Notes under the pieces: model-generated
The model's database searches: none
Told to the model about the DNA's origin: nothing
The model's input: the letters and a program-made list of their open reading frames with translations, nothing else
NCBI GenBank assembly: GCA_001596155.1
Contig: CP014771.1
Span: 4,402,001 to 4,466,000 of the forward strand
From: Hymenobacter psoromatis
Lineage (GTDB): Bacteria > Bacteroidota > Bacteroidia > Cytophagales > Hymenobacteraceae
Direction: 5' to 3'
DNA: 64,000 bases
In this document: piece after piece, positions 16,901-26,002 of the stretch
Position numbering within the stretch: the first letter of the stretch is position 1
Layout: each line of letters opens with the position of its first letter
Position numbers and translations under genes: made by a program

Positions 16901-17329
16901 CTAGCGTCGCGGCAGTGTCGCCTTGGCCAGCGCCAGCGCGTAGTTGCGCTGCACGTAGGGCCGCAGCGGCTGCTGGTGGTGTAGTTGCTCAATGGCCTCG
17001 CGTTCGCGGCAGCGGCTGAATTTTACCTGGTTGGTCCAGATAACAACCAGTAATCCGATATCAATACCCACGACAAGGCCGCCCAGAATTTGGTGTCCCC
17101 GGCGTGGGTCACGCAGGTTGGTGGTACCGCTCGCTATCCCGGAAGAAGCTACTACGCCAAGCGAGGCAAACCGCCGCGAATGCTTGAAAAGCTGATGTAA
17201 CACGGCGGCGCTGTCAACCGGCGCGGGCCGCTCAGCGGTGGCCTGGGGGGTAGGCGGCCCTTGCTGAGCCGCAGCTTGCTGAGCAGGCCAAGCAAGTAAC
17301 AGCGTGGCGATAACTAGCAGTGGCTTCAT
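16901..17329 (-). CDS. Small secreted or membrane-anchored protein of unknown function
   Basis: 142 residues. A signal peptide (MKPLLVIATLLLAWPAQQAAAQ) is followed by a Pro/Ala linker, a short amphipathic stretch, and one hydrophobic segment (ILGGLVVGIDIGLLVVIW, about residues 82-99). After it comes a basic conserved-looking tail, KFSRCREREAIEQLHHQQPLRPYVQRNYAL. Proteins of this build (signal peptide, one membrane span, then a KFSxxxE helix ending in a PxYV motif) are common in Hymenobacter-like genomes but have no known role that I can name. It stands alone. Confidence 0.65.
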   Translation of the reverse strand: MKPLLVIATLLLAWPAQQAAAQQGPPTPQATAERPAPVDSAAVLHQLFKHSRRFASLGVVASSGIASGTTNLRDPRRGHQILGGLVVGIDIGLLVVIWTNQVKFSRCREREAIEQLHHQQPLRPYVQRNYALALAKATLPRR

Positions 17330-17414
17330 AACCTAAAAATTGCAGTGTTTGAGAAATCTAATGCCCAAACGTAATGCGTCCTTTATGAATAAAAAATGAA
17401 CTCCGAAAACGGTC

Positions 17415-18218
17415 CTACACCGCCGCGTAGCTCACCAACTCGCCACCCAGCTCGCGCAGTATTTCCCGCGCCTCGCTGCCGCGCCAAAACTCGTATTCCG
17501 GCACCCGCATCAGCGGCGAGCCAGCGCGCTCACTCAGACCGGGGTGGCTCATGAATTCTGCTACGTCGGCCTGCCGGAACGCGGCCCCTACCCCCCGCCG
17601 GAAGCCCGACGCGCTGGCCGGCTCGGTCGAAAACGTGCTCACCAGCGCGCCGGGGGTAGCGAAGCCGCGCAGCGCCGGGCGGCTGCTGAGCGCAAAGGCT
17701 TGCAGCACCAGCCCGCGGCCATCGAGCCGGCCAGCGGCCGTGAGGCGGCGCACCCGGCGCACGCCTAGCTCGCGCAAAATACCCAGCAGCGCCGGCCCAA
17801 GCAGCGGGTATTGGTGCAGGTGCTGGTGACTGTCGGCGTGCGAGGGGGGTAGGCCGGTGGCGGTCAGCCGGCGCAGCTGGGCCGCGATTTCGGTCTTCAA
17901 GTCCGCCCGCCGCACCTGACCGCGCAGGTAGCGCTGCCACAGCTGGCTGGATTTATAAAACTGCCCATTTTTATCAACCAAGGAGGGCACGGCCGCGGCA
18001 GCGCTCAGCGGCTGGCCGGCGTTCAGGGTCAGGTGCAGGCCCACGGAGAGGGTAGGGGAGGTCAGCTTTTGCAGCGCGCGCAGGTCGGCGTCGCTGGCGA
18101 AGTTGGTCATCACGGTGGTGCTGCTTATTTGCCCGGCCGCGCCCAGTTCCAGAATGGCCTCGGTGGCGGGTGCGTCCCAGCCAAAGTCGTCGCAGTTGAT
18201 GATGAGCTTTTTTTGCAT
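17415..18218 (-). CDS. ChbG/HpnK (YdjC-like) carbohydrate deacetylase
   Basis: 267 residues. YdjC-fold motifs are complete: INCDDFGWD at the start (metal-binding Asp), GLHLTLNAG, the metal-binding SHADSHQHLHQYP near residue 120, and EFMSHPGLSE near the end. The family removes acetyl groups from oligosaccharides (ChbG on diacetylchitobiose) or from hopanoid glycolipids (HpnK). A GT2 glycosyltransferase gene lies just upstream on the same strand, separated by a REPIN-like element, so the two may work on one glycolipid. No hopanoid genes are in the window, so HpnK itself is not supported. Confidence 0.85.
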   Translation of the reverse strand: MQKKLIINCDDFGWDAPATEAILELGAAGQISSTTVMTNFASDADLRALQKLTSPTLSVGLHLTLNAGQPLSAAAAVPSLVDKNGQFYKSSQLWQRYLRGQVRRADLKTEIAAQLRRLTATGLPPSHADSHQHLHQYPLLGPALLGILRELGVRRVRRLTAAGRLDGRGLVLQAFALSSRPALRGFATPGALVSTFSTEPASASGFRRGVGAAFRQADVAEFMSHPGLSERAGSPLMRVPEYEFWRGSEAREILRELGGELVSYAAV

Positions 18219-18230
18219 GATAAAAGTAAT

Positions 18231-18338
18231 GTCATTGCGAGCGCAACGAAGTGGAGCGCGGCAATCGTCCCAGAACGATATCCGAACGACTCGTTCTGGG
18301 GCGACTGCTGCGCTCCACTTCGTTGCGCTCGCAATGAC
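18231..18338. repeat. REPIN-like inverted pair, family B copy 2
   Basis: Long-loop form: GTCATTGCGAGCGCAACG...GCGGCAATC in the left arm and its complement on the right, where the inner stem has drifted to GCAGT. It separates the deacetylase and GT2 genes. Confidence 0.85.
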
Positions 18339-18355
18339 AAACGATTTGGTATGTC

Positions 18356-19348
18356 CTACCCTCCCGCCGTAGCCAAATGCCGCACCACATACGGCTTGCG
18401 CGAGCGCCGCGAGTAGTAATTATACATCCCAATCTCGGCCAGCACCCCGAAGCAGAGCAGGAAAATGCCCGCCATGAGCAGAAACAGGCTGAAGATAAAT
18501 TCGAGGGGGTAGCGGGCTTCGATATTTAGCCCGAAGAAGACGGAGCGGATGAGAAACTGCCCCGCCAGCACGCCCCCCACCAGCAGGTTGAGCAGGCCCG
18601 CCAGGCCAAACAACCGGAACGGCTTGCGCGAGTGCACAATGAAAAAGCGCAGGATAAACAGGTCCAGAATGACGTAGAAGAGCTTGCTAATCTTGTAGTT
18701 GCTCTGGCCAAACTGCCGCTCGTGAATCTCAATCGGAAACTCGCAGTAGCGCAGGTTCTTGCGCGCCACCAGCGCCCCCAAAAAGCGGTGCGCGTCGCCG
18801 AGCATCTCCACATTCTTCACCAAATAGCTGCGATACGCCTTATACGTAGCCCCAAAATAGCGCAGCTGGACCCCCGAAAGCCGCCGGATAATGCCGTGCG
18901 CCGTGGTGGCCAGCGCGGTGGCAATCGGCCCTTCAGGGCGCTTGGCCTTGGCGCCGCCCACCATGTCGTAGCCCTCATTGATGAGGCTCATAAACTGCGG
19001 AATGTAGGCCGGGTCGTGCTGCAGGTCGCCGTCCATCGCGATGATGACTTCGCCGCGCGCCTGAGCAAAGCCGGCACGCAGGCTCAGCGTCTGGCCGTAG
19101 TTGCCGGCCAGGTCGATGGCCACCAGGTGGCGGTCGTGGGTGGCCAGCTCGCGCATGAGCTGCCAGCTGCGGTCGGTGCTGCCGTCGTTCACCAATATTA
19201 ATTCGTAGTCGTAGCCGTGCTCCTGCATCACGGCGGCCACCCGGCTCACGAGCTGAGCCACGGTATCGACCTCGTTATACAAAGGTGCCACCACCGAAAT
19301 GAGGCCGGCGAAGGCGGTGTTGCTGGTGGGGGTGGCGAGCGGCGGCAT
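18356..19348 (-). CDS. GT2 glycosyltransferase, polyprenyl-phosphate type (GtrB/DPM1-like)
   Basis: 330 residues from ATG 19348, placed 19 bases after a TACCTTTG box; a longer frame upstream has no support. GT-A fold: ISVVAPLYNEVDTV, LILVNDGSTDRSW, the DGDLQHDP metal motif, then GGAKAKRPEG and KLFYVILDLF. Two C-terminal membrane helices (about 245-320) match the GtrB/dolichol-phosphate-mannose synthase class, which loads a sugar onto undecaprenyl phosphate at the inner face of the inner membrane. Such donors feed GT39 enzymes like the one at 8562, a possible functional link. It is divergent from mrdA. Confidence 0.9.
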   Translation of the reverse strand: MPPLATPTSNTAFAGLISVVAPLYNEVDTVAQLVSRVAAVMQEHGYDYELILVNDGSTDRSWQLMRELATHDRHLVAIDLAGNYGQTLSLRAGFAQARGEVIIAMDGDLQHDPAYIPQFMSLINEGYDMVGGAKAKRPEGPIATALATTAHGIIRRLSGVQLRYFGATYKAYRSYLVKNVEMLGDAHRFLGALVARKNLRYCEFPIEIHERQFGQSNYKISKLFYVILDLFILRFFIVHSRKPFRLFGLAGLLNLLVGGVLAGQFLIRSVFFGLNIEARYPLEFIFSLFLLMAGIFLLCFGVLAEIGMYNYYSRRSRKPYVVRHLATAGG

Positions 19349-19366
19349 GAGCAAAAGGGGAAACCA

Positions 19367-19374
19367 CAAAGGTA
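19367..19374 (-). promoter_or_regulatory. -7 box (TACCTTTG) of the GT2 gene
   Basis: TAnnTTTG consensus on the minus strand, 18 bases before the ATG at 19348; it supports the short start. Confidence 0.65.
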
Positions 19375-19466
19375 CTGGCGCGGGCGCGGGGGGTAGGCGC
19401 CGCGCAAAATGGAGCGATAAGCTCAACGGGTGAATGATTCCGCGCCAACCCCGGTTAAGCCAGTCG

Positions 19467-19474
19467 TAACTTTG
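19467..19474 (+). promoter_or_regulatory. mrdA: -7 box (TAACTTTG) of mrdA
   Basis: TAnnTTTG consensus that ends 4 bases before the ATG at 19479, so the mrdA mRNA is likely leaderless. Confidence 0.65.
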
Positions 19475-19478
19475 CTGT

Positions 19479-21317
19479 ATGCAATATCTGGAAGGCCGGC
19501 GGTACGTGGTGCTGGCGATTTTTACGCTGGTGGGGCTGCTGTTCGCAAGTCGGCTGTTTTACTTGCAAGTGCTGGACGACTCGTATAAGACGGCGGCCGA
19601 CCGCAACACCTTGCAACGGCAGGTGCAGGTGCCGTACCGCGGCCTCATCTACGACCGCCACGACTCGCTGCTCGTCACCAACACGCCCGTTTACGACCTC
19701 ATGGTGGTGCCGCGCGAGGTGAAGCACCTCGACTCGGCCAAGTTTTGCCAGCTCATGCAGCTGCCTTTGGAGGACCTGCGCCTGGGTCTGCGCGCCGCCA
19801 AGGTCTATTCGCGGGTGCGGCCTTCGCCGGTTATTCAAAACCTGAGCACGCCCGAACTGGCGGCCATCAACGACAACCTGATTAATTTTCCGGGCTTCCG
19901 GGTGCAGGCGCGCATGGCCCGCGCCTACCGCACCCAAAACCTGGCCCACGCCCTGGGCTACGTGGGCTCCATCACGCCTAAGCTGCTCGAAGCGCCCAAA
20001 TACGCCCACTACTCGCCGGGCGAAAACGTGGGCATTTCGGGCCTGGAATCTTATTACGAGCCCACCTTGATGGGCCGGCGTGGCGTGCAGTATCGGCTCG
20101 TGAACGTGCGCGGCATCGATAAAGGGTCGTTTCGGGGTGGCGAGTTCGACACGCTCTCGCAGGCCGGGCAGGACCTGCACCTGAGCATCGACGCGGGCCT
20201 GCAGGCGTATGGCGAGAAGCTGCTGGGTGGCCGGCGCGGCTCCATCGTGGCCATTGACCCCAAGACGGGCGAAATCCTGTGCTTCGTGTCGGCCCCGCGC
20301 TTCGAGCCCCAGATGCTGACCGGCAAGGGCATGGGCAACCGCTACATGGACCTGCTCAAAAACCCTGACCGCCCGCTCTTCGACCGCCCCCTGATGGCCA
20401 CCTACCCCCCCGGCTCGGTCTTTAAGCTGGTGAACGAGCTGGTGGCCTTGCAGCTGGGGGTAGTGACGCCGAGCACCGGCTTCCCGTGCGACCAGCACCT
20501 CATTCACTGCACCCACCGCCACGAATACCCGAGCAACGTGGGCATTGCCATCAAGCAGAGCTGCAACCCGTATTTCTACCAGGTGATGCGCGCGGCGGTG
20601 CTGCGCGGGCAGTCGCCCAATAAGTTTGAGGATGCCCGCCTGGGCCTCGGCCAATGGCAGAAAATGGTGAAAACATTCGGCCTGGGCGAGCGGCTGGGGG
20701 TCGATATGGGCCACGAAAAGCGCGGCCTCATCCCCTCGCCCGAATTCTACGACAAGCTGCGCGGCTACCACCACTGGAACTTCAAAACGGTGTATTCGCT
20801 CAGCATCGGGCAGGGCGAAATCGGCCTCACGGGCCTGCAAATGGCTAATGTGCTGGCCACTATTGCCAACCGGGGCTACTACTACGCGCCGCACTTCGTG
20901 CGCAGCATTGGCAGCACCGGGCAGCCGCTGCCGCAGTTTCGCGAGCGCCACTACACGGCCGTCGATACGGCGCTGTTCAAGTACCTCATCCCCGGCATGC
21001 AGGCCGTGGTGGATGGGCGCGGTGGCACCGGCGAGTTTGCTAGCCTGGCGCAGTACGGCATCTCGGTGGCCGGCAAAACCGGCACCGTGCAAAACGCCCA
21101 CGGCCCCGACCACTCCACCTTCGCCGCCTTTGCCCCCGCCAACAACCCCAAAATCGCCATCGCCGTGTTCATCGAAAACTCGGGCTTTGGCGGCACCGCC
21201 GCCGCCCCCTGCGCCGGCCTGATGATGGAGCGCTACCTGCGCGGCAAAGTGGCCCCCAACCGCAAGCGCTGGGAAGACTGGATTATGTACGGCGACCTCA
21301 ATAAGCGCCGCCACTAG
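19479..21317 (+). CDS. mrdA: Penicillin-binding protein 2, elongasome transpeptidase
   Basis: 612 residues. One N-terminal membrane anchor (YVVLAIFTLVGLLFASRLFYL), a dimerisation/pedestal domain (about 50-250), and a transpeptidase domain with all three active-site motifs: S313-V-F-K316 in YPPGSVFK, S361-C-N, and K533-T-G in AGKTGT. It cross-links peptidoglycan along the cell cylinder together with RodA, whose gene follows after 107 bp. The usual Bacteroidota neighbours mreC and mreD are absent upstream, where a GT2 gene diverges instead. The codons for YPPG carry one copy of the recurrent word CCTACCCCC. Confidence 0.95.
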   Translation: MQYLEGRRYVVLAIFTLVGLLFASRLFYLQVLDDSYKTAADRNTLQRQVQVPYRGLIYDRHDSLLVTNTPVYDLMVVPREVKHLDSAKFCQLMQLPLEDLRLGLRAAKVYSRVRPSPVIQNLSTPELAAINDNLINFPGFRVQARMARAYRTQNLAHALGYVGSITPKLLEAPKYAHYSPGENVGISGLESYYEPTLMGRRGVQYRLVNVRGIDKGSFRGGEFDTLSQAGQDLHLSIDAGLQAYGEKLLGGRRGSIVAIDPKTGEILCFVSAPRFEPQMLTGKGMGNRYMDLLKNPDRPLFDRPLMATYPPGSVFKLVNELVALQLGVVTPSTGFPCDQHLIHCTHRHEYPSNVGIAIKQSCNPYFYQVMRAAVLRGQSPNKFEDARLGLGQWQKMVKTFGLGERLGVDMGHEKRGLIPSPEFYDKLRGYHHWNFKTVYSLSIGQGEIGLTGLQMANVLATIANRGYYYAPHFVRSIGSTGQPLPQFRERHYTAVDTALFKYLIPGMQAVVDGRGGTGEFASLAQYGISVAGKTGTVQNAHGPDHSTFAAFAPANNPKIAIAVFIENSGFGGTAAAPCAGLMMERYLRGKVAPNRKRWEDWIMYGDLNKRRH

Positions 21318-21399
21318 CAGTAGCGCGCACGCTGCGAGTCCGCGCGTGGTAGTACCCAAACCGTTACTACGCGCGGACTCGCAGAGTCCACGCTACTGC
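21317..21399. repeat. REPIN-like inverted pair, family D copy 2
   Basis: Arms GCAGTAGCG...AGTAGT against ACTAC...CGCTACTGC, with nested stem GGACT/AGTCC. It begins on the last base of the mrdA stop codon and lies inside the mrdA-rodA unit. Confidence 0.85.
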
Positions 21400-21424
21400 C
21401 CGACCTTTGCGGAAAGTTTTCTGA

Positions 21425-22720
21425 ATGTCCCCTGCTACCCCCCGTTCTTCGCACAGCATTGACTGGCCGCTGCTGTTCCTTTACTTGGTGCTGGTGGGCC
21501 TGGGCTGGGTGGCCGTTTACGCGGCCAGCTACTCGCCCGAAGCGCCGGCGCACCCTTTTTCCGCGCTTAGCTTTTCGGAGCTGATGACCTTCAACTGGTT
21601 CAAGCAGCTCATCTGGATGGGCACGGCGGTGGTGCTCATTGTGGTGCTGCTAGTGGTTGATTACAAGGCGTATGACACGCTGGCTTACCCCCTGTATGGC
21701 GGCATGATAGTGCTGCTGCTGATTACGCTGGTCGTGGCGCGGCCCATCGCGGGCTCGCGCTCGTGGCTGGAGTTTGGGCCGGTGCGCCTGCAACCAGCCG
21801 AGTTTGCCAAGTTTACGACGGCGCTGGCGGCCTCACGCTTCATGGCCGGCATCAACCTGCGCAACCAGAACTGGCGCGACCAGGCCGTGCTGGCCGGCCT
21901 TACGCTGCTGCCGGTGGCCCTTATTCTGGCCTCTAATGAAACGGGGCAGGCGCTGGTGTTCGGGGCCTTGCTGCTAGCGTATTTCCGCGAGGGCATGTCG
22001 CCGATTATTCTGCTGCTGCTGGCGGCCGGCGGCATCATTTTGCTGCTGGCGCTGCTGGTGCCGAAGGTGTGGCTGGTAGGCGGCTTCACGGTGGTGCTGG
22101 GAATAGCATTTTTGCTGAACTCGCGGTTGTGGCGGCACCATTTGCCGCTGAGCCTCGGTGCCTGGGTGCTGGTAATCGGGATGGTGTTCGGCGTCGATTT
22201 CTTCTTCAATAAAGTGTTGCAGCCCCACCAGCGGCAGCGCATCGAGATGCTCATCAACCCCGGCAAGGACCCGCTGGGCAAGGGCTGGAACGTGACGCAG
22301 AGCAAAATCGCGCTCGGCTCGGGCGGCTGGTTTGGCAAAGGCTTCCTCAAAGGCACCCAAACCAAGTTCGACTTCGTGCCCGAGCAGAGCACCGACTTCA
22401 TCTTCTGCACCGTGGGCGAGGAGTGGGGCTGGGCCGGCTGCTTCGTGGTTATTGGCCTGTACCTCACGCTCTTGTGGCGCATTTTGATAGTAGCTGAGCG
22501 CCAGAAATCCGTATTCGGCCGCACCTACGGCTATTGCGCGGCCAGCATTCTGTTCGTGCATTTCACCGTGAACCTGGGCATGACGATGGGCCTGATGCCG
22601 GTGGTGGGCATTCCGCTGCCGTTTTTCAGCTACGGCGGCTCGTCGCTGTGGTCGTTCACCATCCTGCTCTTCGCCCTAATGGCCCTCGATGCCCACCGCA
22701 AGCAGGACTTGGTGCGGTAG
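21425..22720 (+). CDS. rodA: RodA, SEDS peptidoglycan polymerase
   Basis: 431 residues with ten predicted membrane helices. SEDS signatures: GSRSWLEFGPVRLQPAEFAK near residue 105, then EQSTDFIFCTVGEEWGW near 320 and GIPLPFFSYGGSS near 395. It polymerises lipid II into glycan strands with PBP2 as its partner transpeptidase, during side-wall growth. The coupled order mrdA-rodA is conserved. A weak box GACCTTTG lies at 21402-21409, so it may also have its own promoter after the repeat in the intergenic gap. Confidence 0.95.
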   Translation: MSPATPRSSHSIDWPLLFLYLVLVGLGWVAVYAASYSPEAPAHPFSALSFSELMTFNWFKQLIWMGTAVVLIVVLLVVDYKAYDTLAYPLYGGMIVLLLITLVVARPIAGSRSWLEFGPVRLQPAEFAKFTTALAASRFMAGINLRNQNWRDQAVLAGLTLLPVALILASNETGQALVFGALLLAYFREGMSPIILLLLAAGGIILLLALLVPKVWLVGGFTVVLGIAFLLNSRLWRHHLPLSLGAWVLVIGMVFGVDFFFNKVLQPHQRQRIEMLINPGKDPLGKGWNVTQSKIALGSGGWFGKGFLKGTQTKFDFVPEQSTDFIFCTVGEEWGWAGCFVVIGLYLTLLWRILIVAERQKSVFGRTYGYCAASILFVHFTVNLGMTMGLMPVVGIPLPFFSYGGSSLWSFTILLFALMALDAHRKQDLVR

Positions 22721-22813
22721 CGGTGAAATGGTGATTTAGTGAGTAAGCTCGTTTTGGGGAAAGTGGTTTAGTATCCATCATTTTACCACTGTTGAGTCGC
22801 TTATCTTGGCGGC

Positions 22814-23140
22814 ATGAAAAACATCCTTCTTCTGTGCGCCTGTCTCTGGGCGCTGGCCACGCCGCTGCGCGTCGTAGCGGGGCCGCCCGCCGATATTGTG
22901 GTAGTGCGAATTGTGGAAGGCCGCTCCGTTACTGCCATTATTACGCGCGGGGATGGTAAAAGTGAAAAAGTTGAATTTGACCGAGGTGCTTCTGATGAAA
23001 ATTTAACGCAAAGCAGTGAGGGGTATTACAAGCTTTTCCACCAACTCTATCAGGAAGGATACTCGCTGCAAAGCACGTTCAGCACCTCGAATAATCTTGG
23101 TAGCGGCTTCATCACGCTGCTCTTCGTCAAAGCGCCCTAG
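22814..23140 (+). CDS. Small secreted protein of unknown function
   Basis: 108 residues. Signal peptide MKNILLLCACLWALATPLRVVAG, then a compact domain: ADIVVVRIVEGRSVTAIITRGDGKSEKVEFD followed by a helix (YYKLFHQLYQEGYSL) and a final strand (GFITLLFVKAP). The layout, a short beta region ending in a strand with a charged helix, recalls small Bacteroidota proteins of unknown role. It is alone between rodA and a membrane protein gene. No motif points to an activity. Confidence 0.7.
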   Translation: MKNILLLCACLWALATPLRVVAGPPADIVVVRIVEGRSVTAIITRGDGKSEKVEFDRGASDENLTQSSEGYYKLFHQLYQEGYSLQSTFSTSNNLGSGFITLLFVKAP

Positions 23141-23185
23141 CTGCTGAAGCCGCAAAGCTGCGCCCGCGCCTAGCTTGCGCCCCTA

Positions 23186-24853
23186 ATGCCGCGCCGCACT
23201 ATTCCCTACCCCCCTCGCCCCGGCCAAACCTGGCCCAGCGTAGCTGTGGCGGGCCTGCTCACGGCCCTGTGCCTGGCGCTGCCCACCGCCAACGCCACTG
23301 GCGATGCCTGGTACTACGCCGCCTGTGCCCGCTGGAGCCAGGAGCTGTGGCAGCCGCATCACTTGCTGTATAATGCCATCGGCTGGCTGTGGCTACGGGT
23401 GGTGGGGGCGGCCGGCCCCGCGCCGGCCGGGCTGGCGGCCCTATCATGGTTGCAGGCTTTAAACGCGCTGGCTTACGGCAGCTGCCTGCTGGCGCTGGGC
23501 CGACTGCTGCCTTGGGCGGGGGTAGCCCGCGTCGCCGTGCCGGCCTGGCTGCTACTGGTCGGCAGCTGCTTCGGCATGCTGCGCTTCGCCACGGAGAACG
23601 AGACGTATATCCAGCCGCTGCTGCTGGCGCTGCTGTCCAGCCTGGCCTGGGCGCAATCCCTTCAAAACGAGAAGCAAGCCTGGCGCTGGCTGCTGCTGGC
23701 CGGGCTGCTGGCGGCGCTGGCCTGCCTGGTGCATCAGCTAATGGTGTGGTGGTGGCTGGGGCTGCTGCTGGGGCTGCGGCCCTGGCGCGGCCGGCCCGCG
23801 CTGGCCGCGGCGGCCTGCTACGCGGTGCCGGCGCTGCTGGTGCCGCTGGCCTACGCGTGGGCCGCGCCGGGGGGGGTAGGGGGAGTGGTGCGCTTCGCTC
23901 TGCACGACTACCTCACCGGTAATGCGCGAGTTGAGCTGGGCGGTAAAAGTCTGCTGCTCACGGCTATCAGCCTGGTGCGAACGGTGGTGCAGGTGCATGG
24001 CAATATGCTGCCGCTGCTGCGCCATTGGCCGCTCTTGCTGGGCGGCATCGGCATAATCAGCCTGGCGCTGGGCACGTATGGCGCGCTCGGCGCTCGAGCT
24101 ACGTGGCGCAAGCCTACCCGCGAACCTGCGCCGATTCCGCCCCCTATCCCCCCCTTACTCACTCAATCACTTGCTCACTCAATCCCTCAATCACTTCGCC
24201 GGACGCACGCGCTCATTGGGGCACTGCACCTGGGCTTTGCGGCGCAGGCGGCCGGTAATGCGGAGTTTATGGTGATGCTGCCCGCGCTGGCGGCGGTGGC
24301 GCTGGCCGGCGGCTGGCTGGTGGCCTGGCCGCCGCGCCGGGTGGCGGCCGCAGGCGTGGCGCTGCTGAGTTGGAACCTAGCCTTCGGGCTGCTGCCGGCG
24401 CACCGGCTCGACTACACCGGCACCGGGCCGGCGCTGCGGGCGCGGGTGCTGGGCCAGCCCGGCGCGTGGTTTTTGCTGCGCGACCCCAATCTGCTGCGCA
24501 ACCAACTTCAGTATTATACCGGCCAGCCCGACGCGGCCCCGCGCATCATGGGCCTGGCGCGGCCCGATACGGCAGCTTTCCATCAGTGGCTCGTGGCTCG
24601 CCTGGCGGCCGGCGACACCGTTTATACCGATGCGCTGGGCGGCTACCGGCCTTTTGACCGCGCTCAGCTCACGCAAGGCGACGCGGCGGCCCGGCTGCTG
24701 GCCGGGTTTTCGGCCGCGCGGGTCGATTCTTTTCCCACCTTTTTTGGCCCGTGCTACCTCACGCGGCTGGGCTCGGTGGGGGTAGCAAATGCCCTCATTA
24801 GCCAGCCCAGGCTCAGGGCCAGCGCCGCCGTGAAGGCCGGGGCCAGCAGGTAG
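23186..24853 (+). CDS. Polytopic membrane protein, glycosyltransferase-C-like
   Basis: 555 residues with about nine hydrophobic helices and a C-terminal soluble part. The first periplasmic loop has NATGDAWYYAACARW near residue 38, an acidic loop in the position where GT-C enzymes keep their catalytic Asp; this is suggestive only. Inside, at about residues 312-335, is a low-complexity linker (PIPPPIPPLLTQSLAHSI) from a CACTCAATC-rich stretch that looks inserted. The last 33 codons overlap the convergent gene at 24754-25797 by 100 bp, so its true C-terminus may have been longer or shorter in relatives. The function is unknown. Confidence 0.7.
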   Translation: MPRRTIPYPPRPGQTWPSVAVAGLLTALCLALPTANATGDAWYYAACARWSQELWQPHHLLYNAIGWLWLRVVGAAGPAPAGLAALSWLQALNALAYGSCLLALGRLLPWAGVARVAVPAWLLLVGSCFGMLRFATENETYIQPLLLALLSSLAWAQSLQNEKQAWRWLLLAGLLAALACLVHQLMVWWWLGLLLGLRPWRGRPALAAAACYAVPALLVPLAYAWAAPGGVGGVVRFALHDYLTGNARVELGGKSLLLTAISLVRTVVQVHGNMLPLLRHWPLLLGGIGIISLALGTYGALGARATWRKPTREPAPIPPPIPPLLTQSLAHSIPQSLRRTHALIGALHLGFAAQAAGNAEFMVMLPALAAVALAGGWLVAWPPRRVAAAGVALLSWNLAFGLLPAHRLDYTGTGPALRARVLGQPGAWFLLRDPNLLRNQLQYYTGQPDAAPRIMGLARPDTAAFHQWLVARLAAGDTVYTDALGGYRPFDRAQLTQGDAAARLLAGFSAARVDSFPTFFGPCYLTRLGSVGVANALISQPRLRASAAVKAGASR

Positions 24854-25797
24854 CCCATGCGCGCCAGGTCGCCCGAGAGCAGCATGTGCACCGCTACCAC
24901 CACCAGCAACGTGGCTTCGGGCCAGCCTAGCACCGGGGCCAGCGCCCGCCGCCCCGCCGACCGCGCCAGGGCCGCCAGCACCGGCAGCCAGAACAACCCG
25001 AAAATACTGAACAGCTCAAATACGCCTTTCGCCGAAAAGCCCCGCCGCAACGAATACGTAATGTTTTCGAGGTGCGAAAAAGCGTTCTGCACGCTCGCCA
25101 ACGCGGGCGCGCCGGCCGCTTTATCCACCCACAGGTGCACCGCCGCCAGGGCCGCCACGCCCAGCGCCAGCGCCGCCGCCTGCCCGCGCCAGCCCAGCGC
25201 CCGCCGCCCAAACCACCCTAGCCAGGGCAGCAAAAACACGAACGATTCCTTGGCCAGCGGCCCCAGCAGCAGCGCCACCACCACCGCCCAGCCCGCACCA
25301 GGGCCGCGCCGCCCGGCATAGTAGCCCAGCCCAAACACCAGCAGATACAGGCTATCGGTGAGGGGCAGGCCCGCCGTGTAGCCCGCCCAGCGGCTGCTGA
25401 GCACCGCCAGCAGCGCCACGCTCGCCGCGCCTTCGCCCGCGCCCGCCAGCCGCGCGCCCCGGTAGAAGCAGGCCCCCGCCGCACTCAGCAGCAGGCAGTT
25501 GATTAAATAAAAAGCCAGCCGGAGCGGCCACTCGCCGGCCGGCCGGGGCGGGCCGTTGGGAGTGCCGAGCCTGGCCAGGGGCCGGGCCAGCGCGCCGGCC
25601 GCCAGGGGCACCAGCACGCGGTAGCGCCGCGTCACGCTCACGCTATCGAAGCGGCCGCTGGCCAGGCGCAAGTAGCTGCGCGTGTCAAGCGAGTGCGAAA
25701 AATCATAGTGCCGGTACATGGGGAAGGCCGCGTTGAGCAGCACGCCCAACGCCAGCGCCCAAGGTAGCAGCCAGCTTCTGCACGTATCAAGTATCAT
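24754..25797 (-). CDS. Polytopic membrane protein of unknown function
   Basis: 347 residues, nine or so membrane helices, starting MILDTCRSWLLPWALALGVLLN. An early extracytoplasmic segment, DFSHSLDTRSYLRLASGRFDSV, followed by RRYRVLVPLAAGAL, is the kind of DxxxY/RxxxP motif seen in large EpsG- or GT-C-like families. It is convergent with, and overlaps by 100 bp, the similar membrane protein at 23186. The pair may act in assembly of a surface glycan, but that rests only on fold class. A REPIN-like element lies before the start. Confidence 0.7.
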   Translation of the reverse strand: MILDTCRSWLLPWALALGVLLNAAFPMYRHYDFSHSLDTRSYLRLASGRFDSVSVTRRYRVLVPLAAGALARPLARLGTPNGPPRPAGEWPLRLAFYLINCLLLSAAGACFYRGARLAGAGEGAASVALLAVLSSRWAGYTAGLPLTDSLYLLVFGLGYYAGRRGPGAGWAVVVALLLGPLAKESFVFLLPWLGWFGRRALGWRGQAAALALGVAALAAVHLWVDKAAGAPALASVQNAFSHLENITYSLRRGFSAKGVFELFSIFGLFWLPVLAALARSAGRRALAPVLGWPEATLLVVVAVHMLLSGDLARMGYLLAPAFTAALALSLGWLMRAFATPTEPSRVR

Positions 25798-25811
25798 TCA
25801 ACAATTATCAG

Positions 25812-25956
25812 TTGCTGTTACGCAACGGGGAGTAGCGCGAACTTTGTAGTTCGCGTCCCCGCGCCGTTAAAGCCAGTAGAACGGCGCGGGGACGCGAACT
25901 ACAAAGTTCGCGCTACTGCCCGTTGCCATCTCGAATAAGGTAGTGCGTAACAGCAA
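25812..25956. repeat. REPIN-like inverted pair, family D copy 1
   Basis: Inner arms AGTAGCGCGAACT-TTGT-AGTTCGCGTCCCC and complement, with nested stem CGCGAACT/AGTTCGCG. An outer pair TTGCTGTTACG (25812-25822) and CGTAACAGCAA (25946-25956) extends the structure. It stands between two minus-strand genes. Confidence 0.9.
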
Positions 25957-26002
25957 GTATCAGGTAGCCGGCGTGGCCGATGCGATACTTTCCTTCCGCG
26001 CG

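Noticed and set aside
19455..21359. A 634-codon open frame on the minus strand opposite mrdA
   Set aside because: It is an antisense shadow of a GC-rich gene; composition is rich in Ala, His, Arg and Gln with no domain, while mrdA has all active-site motifs.
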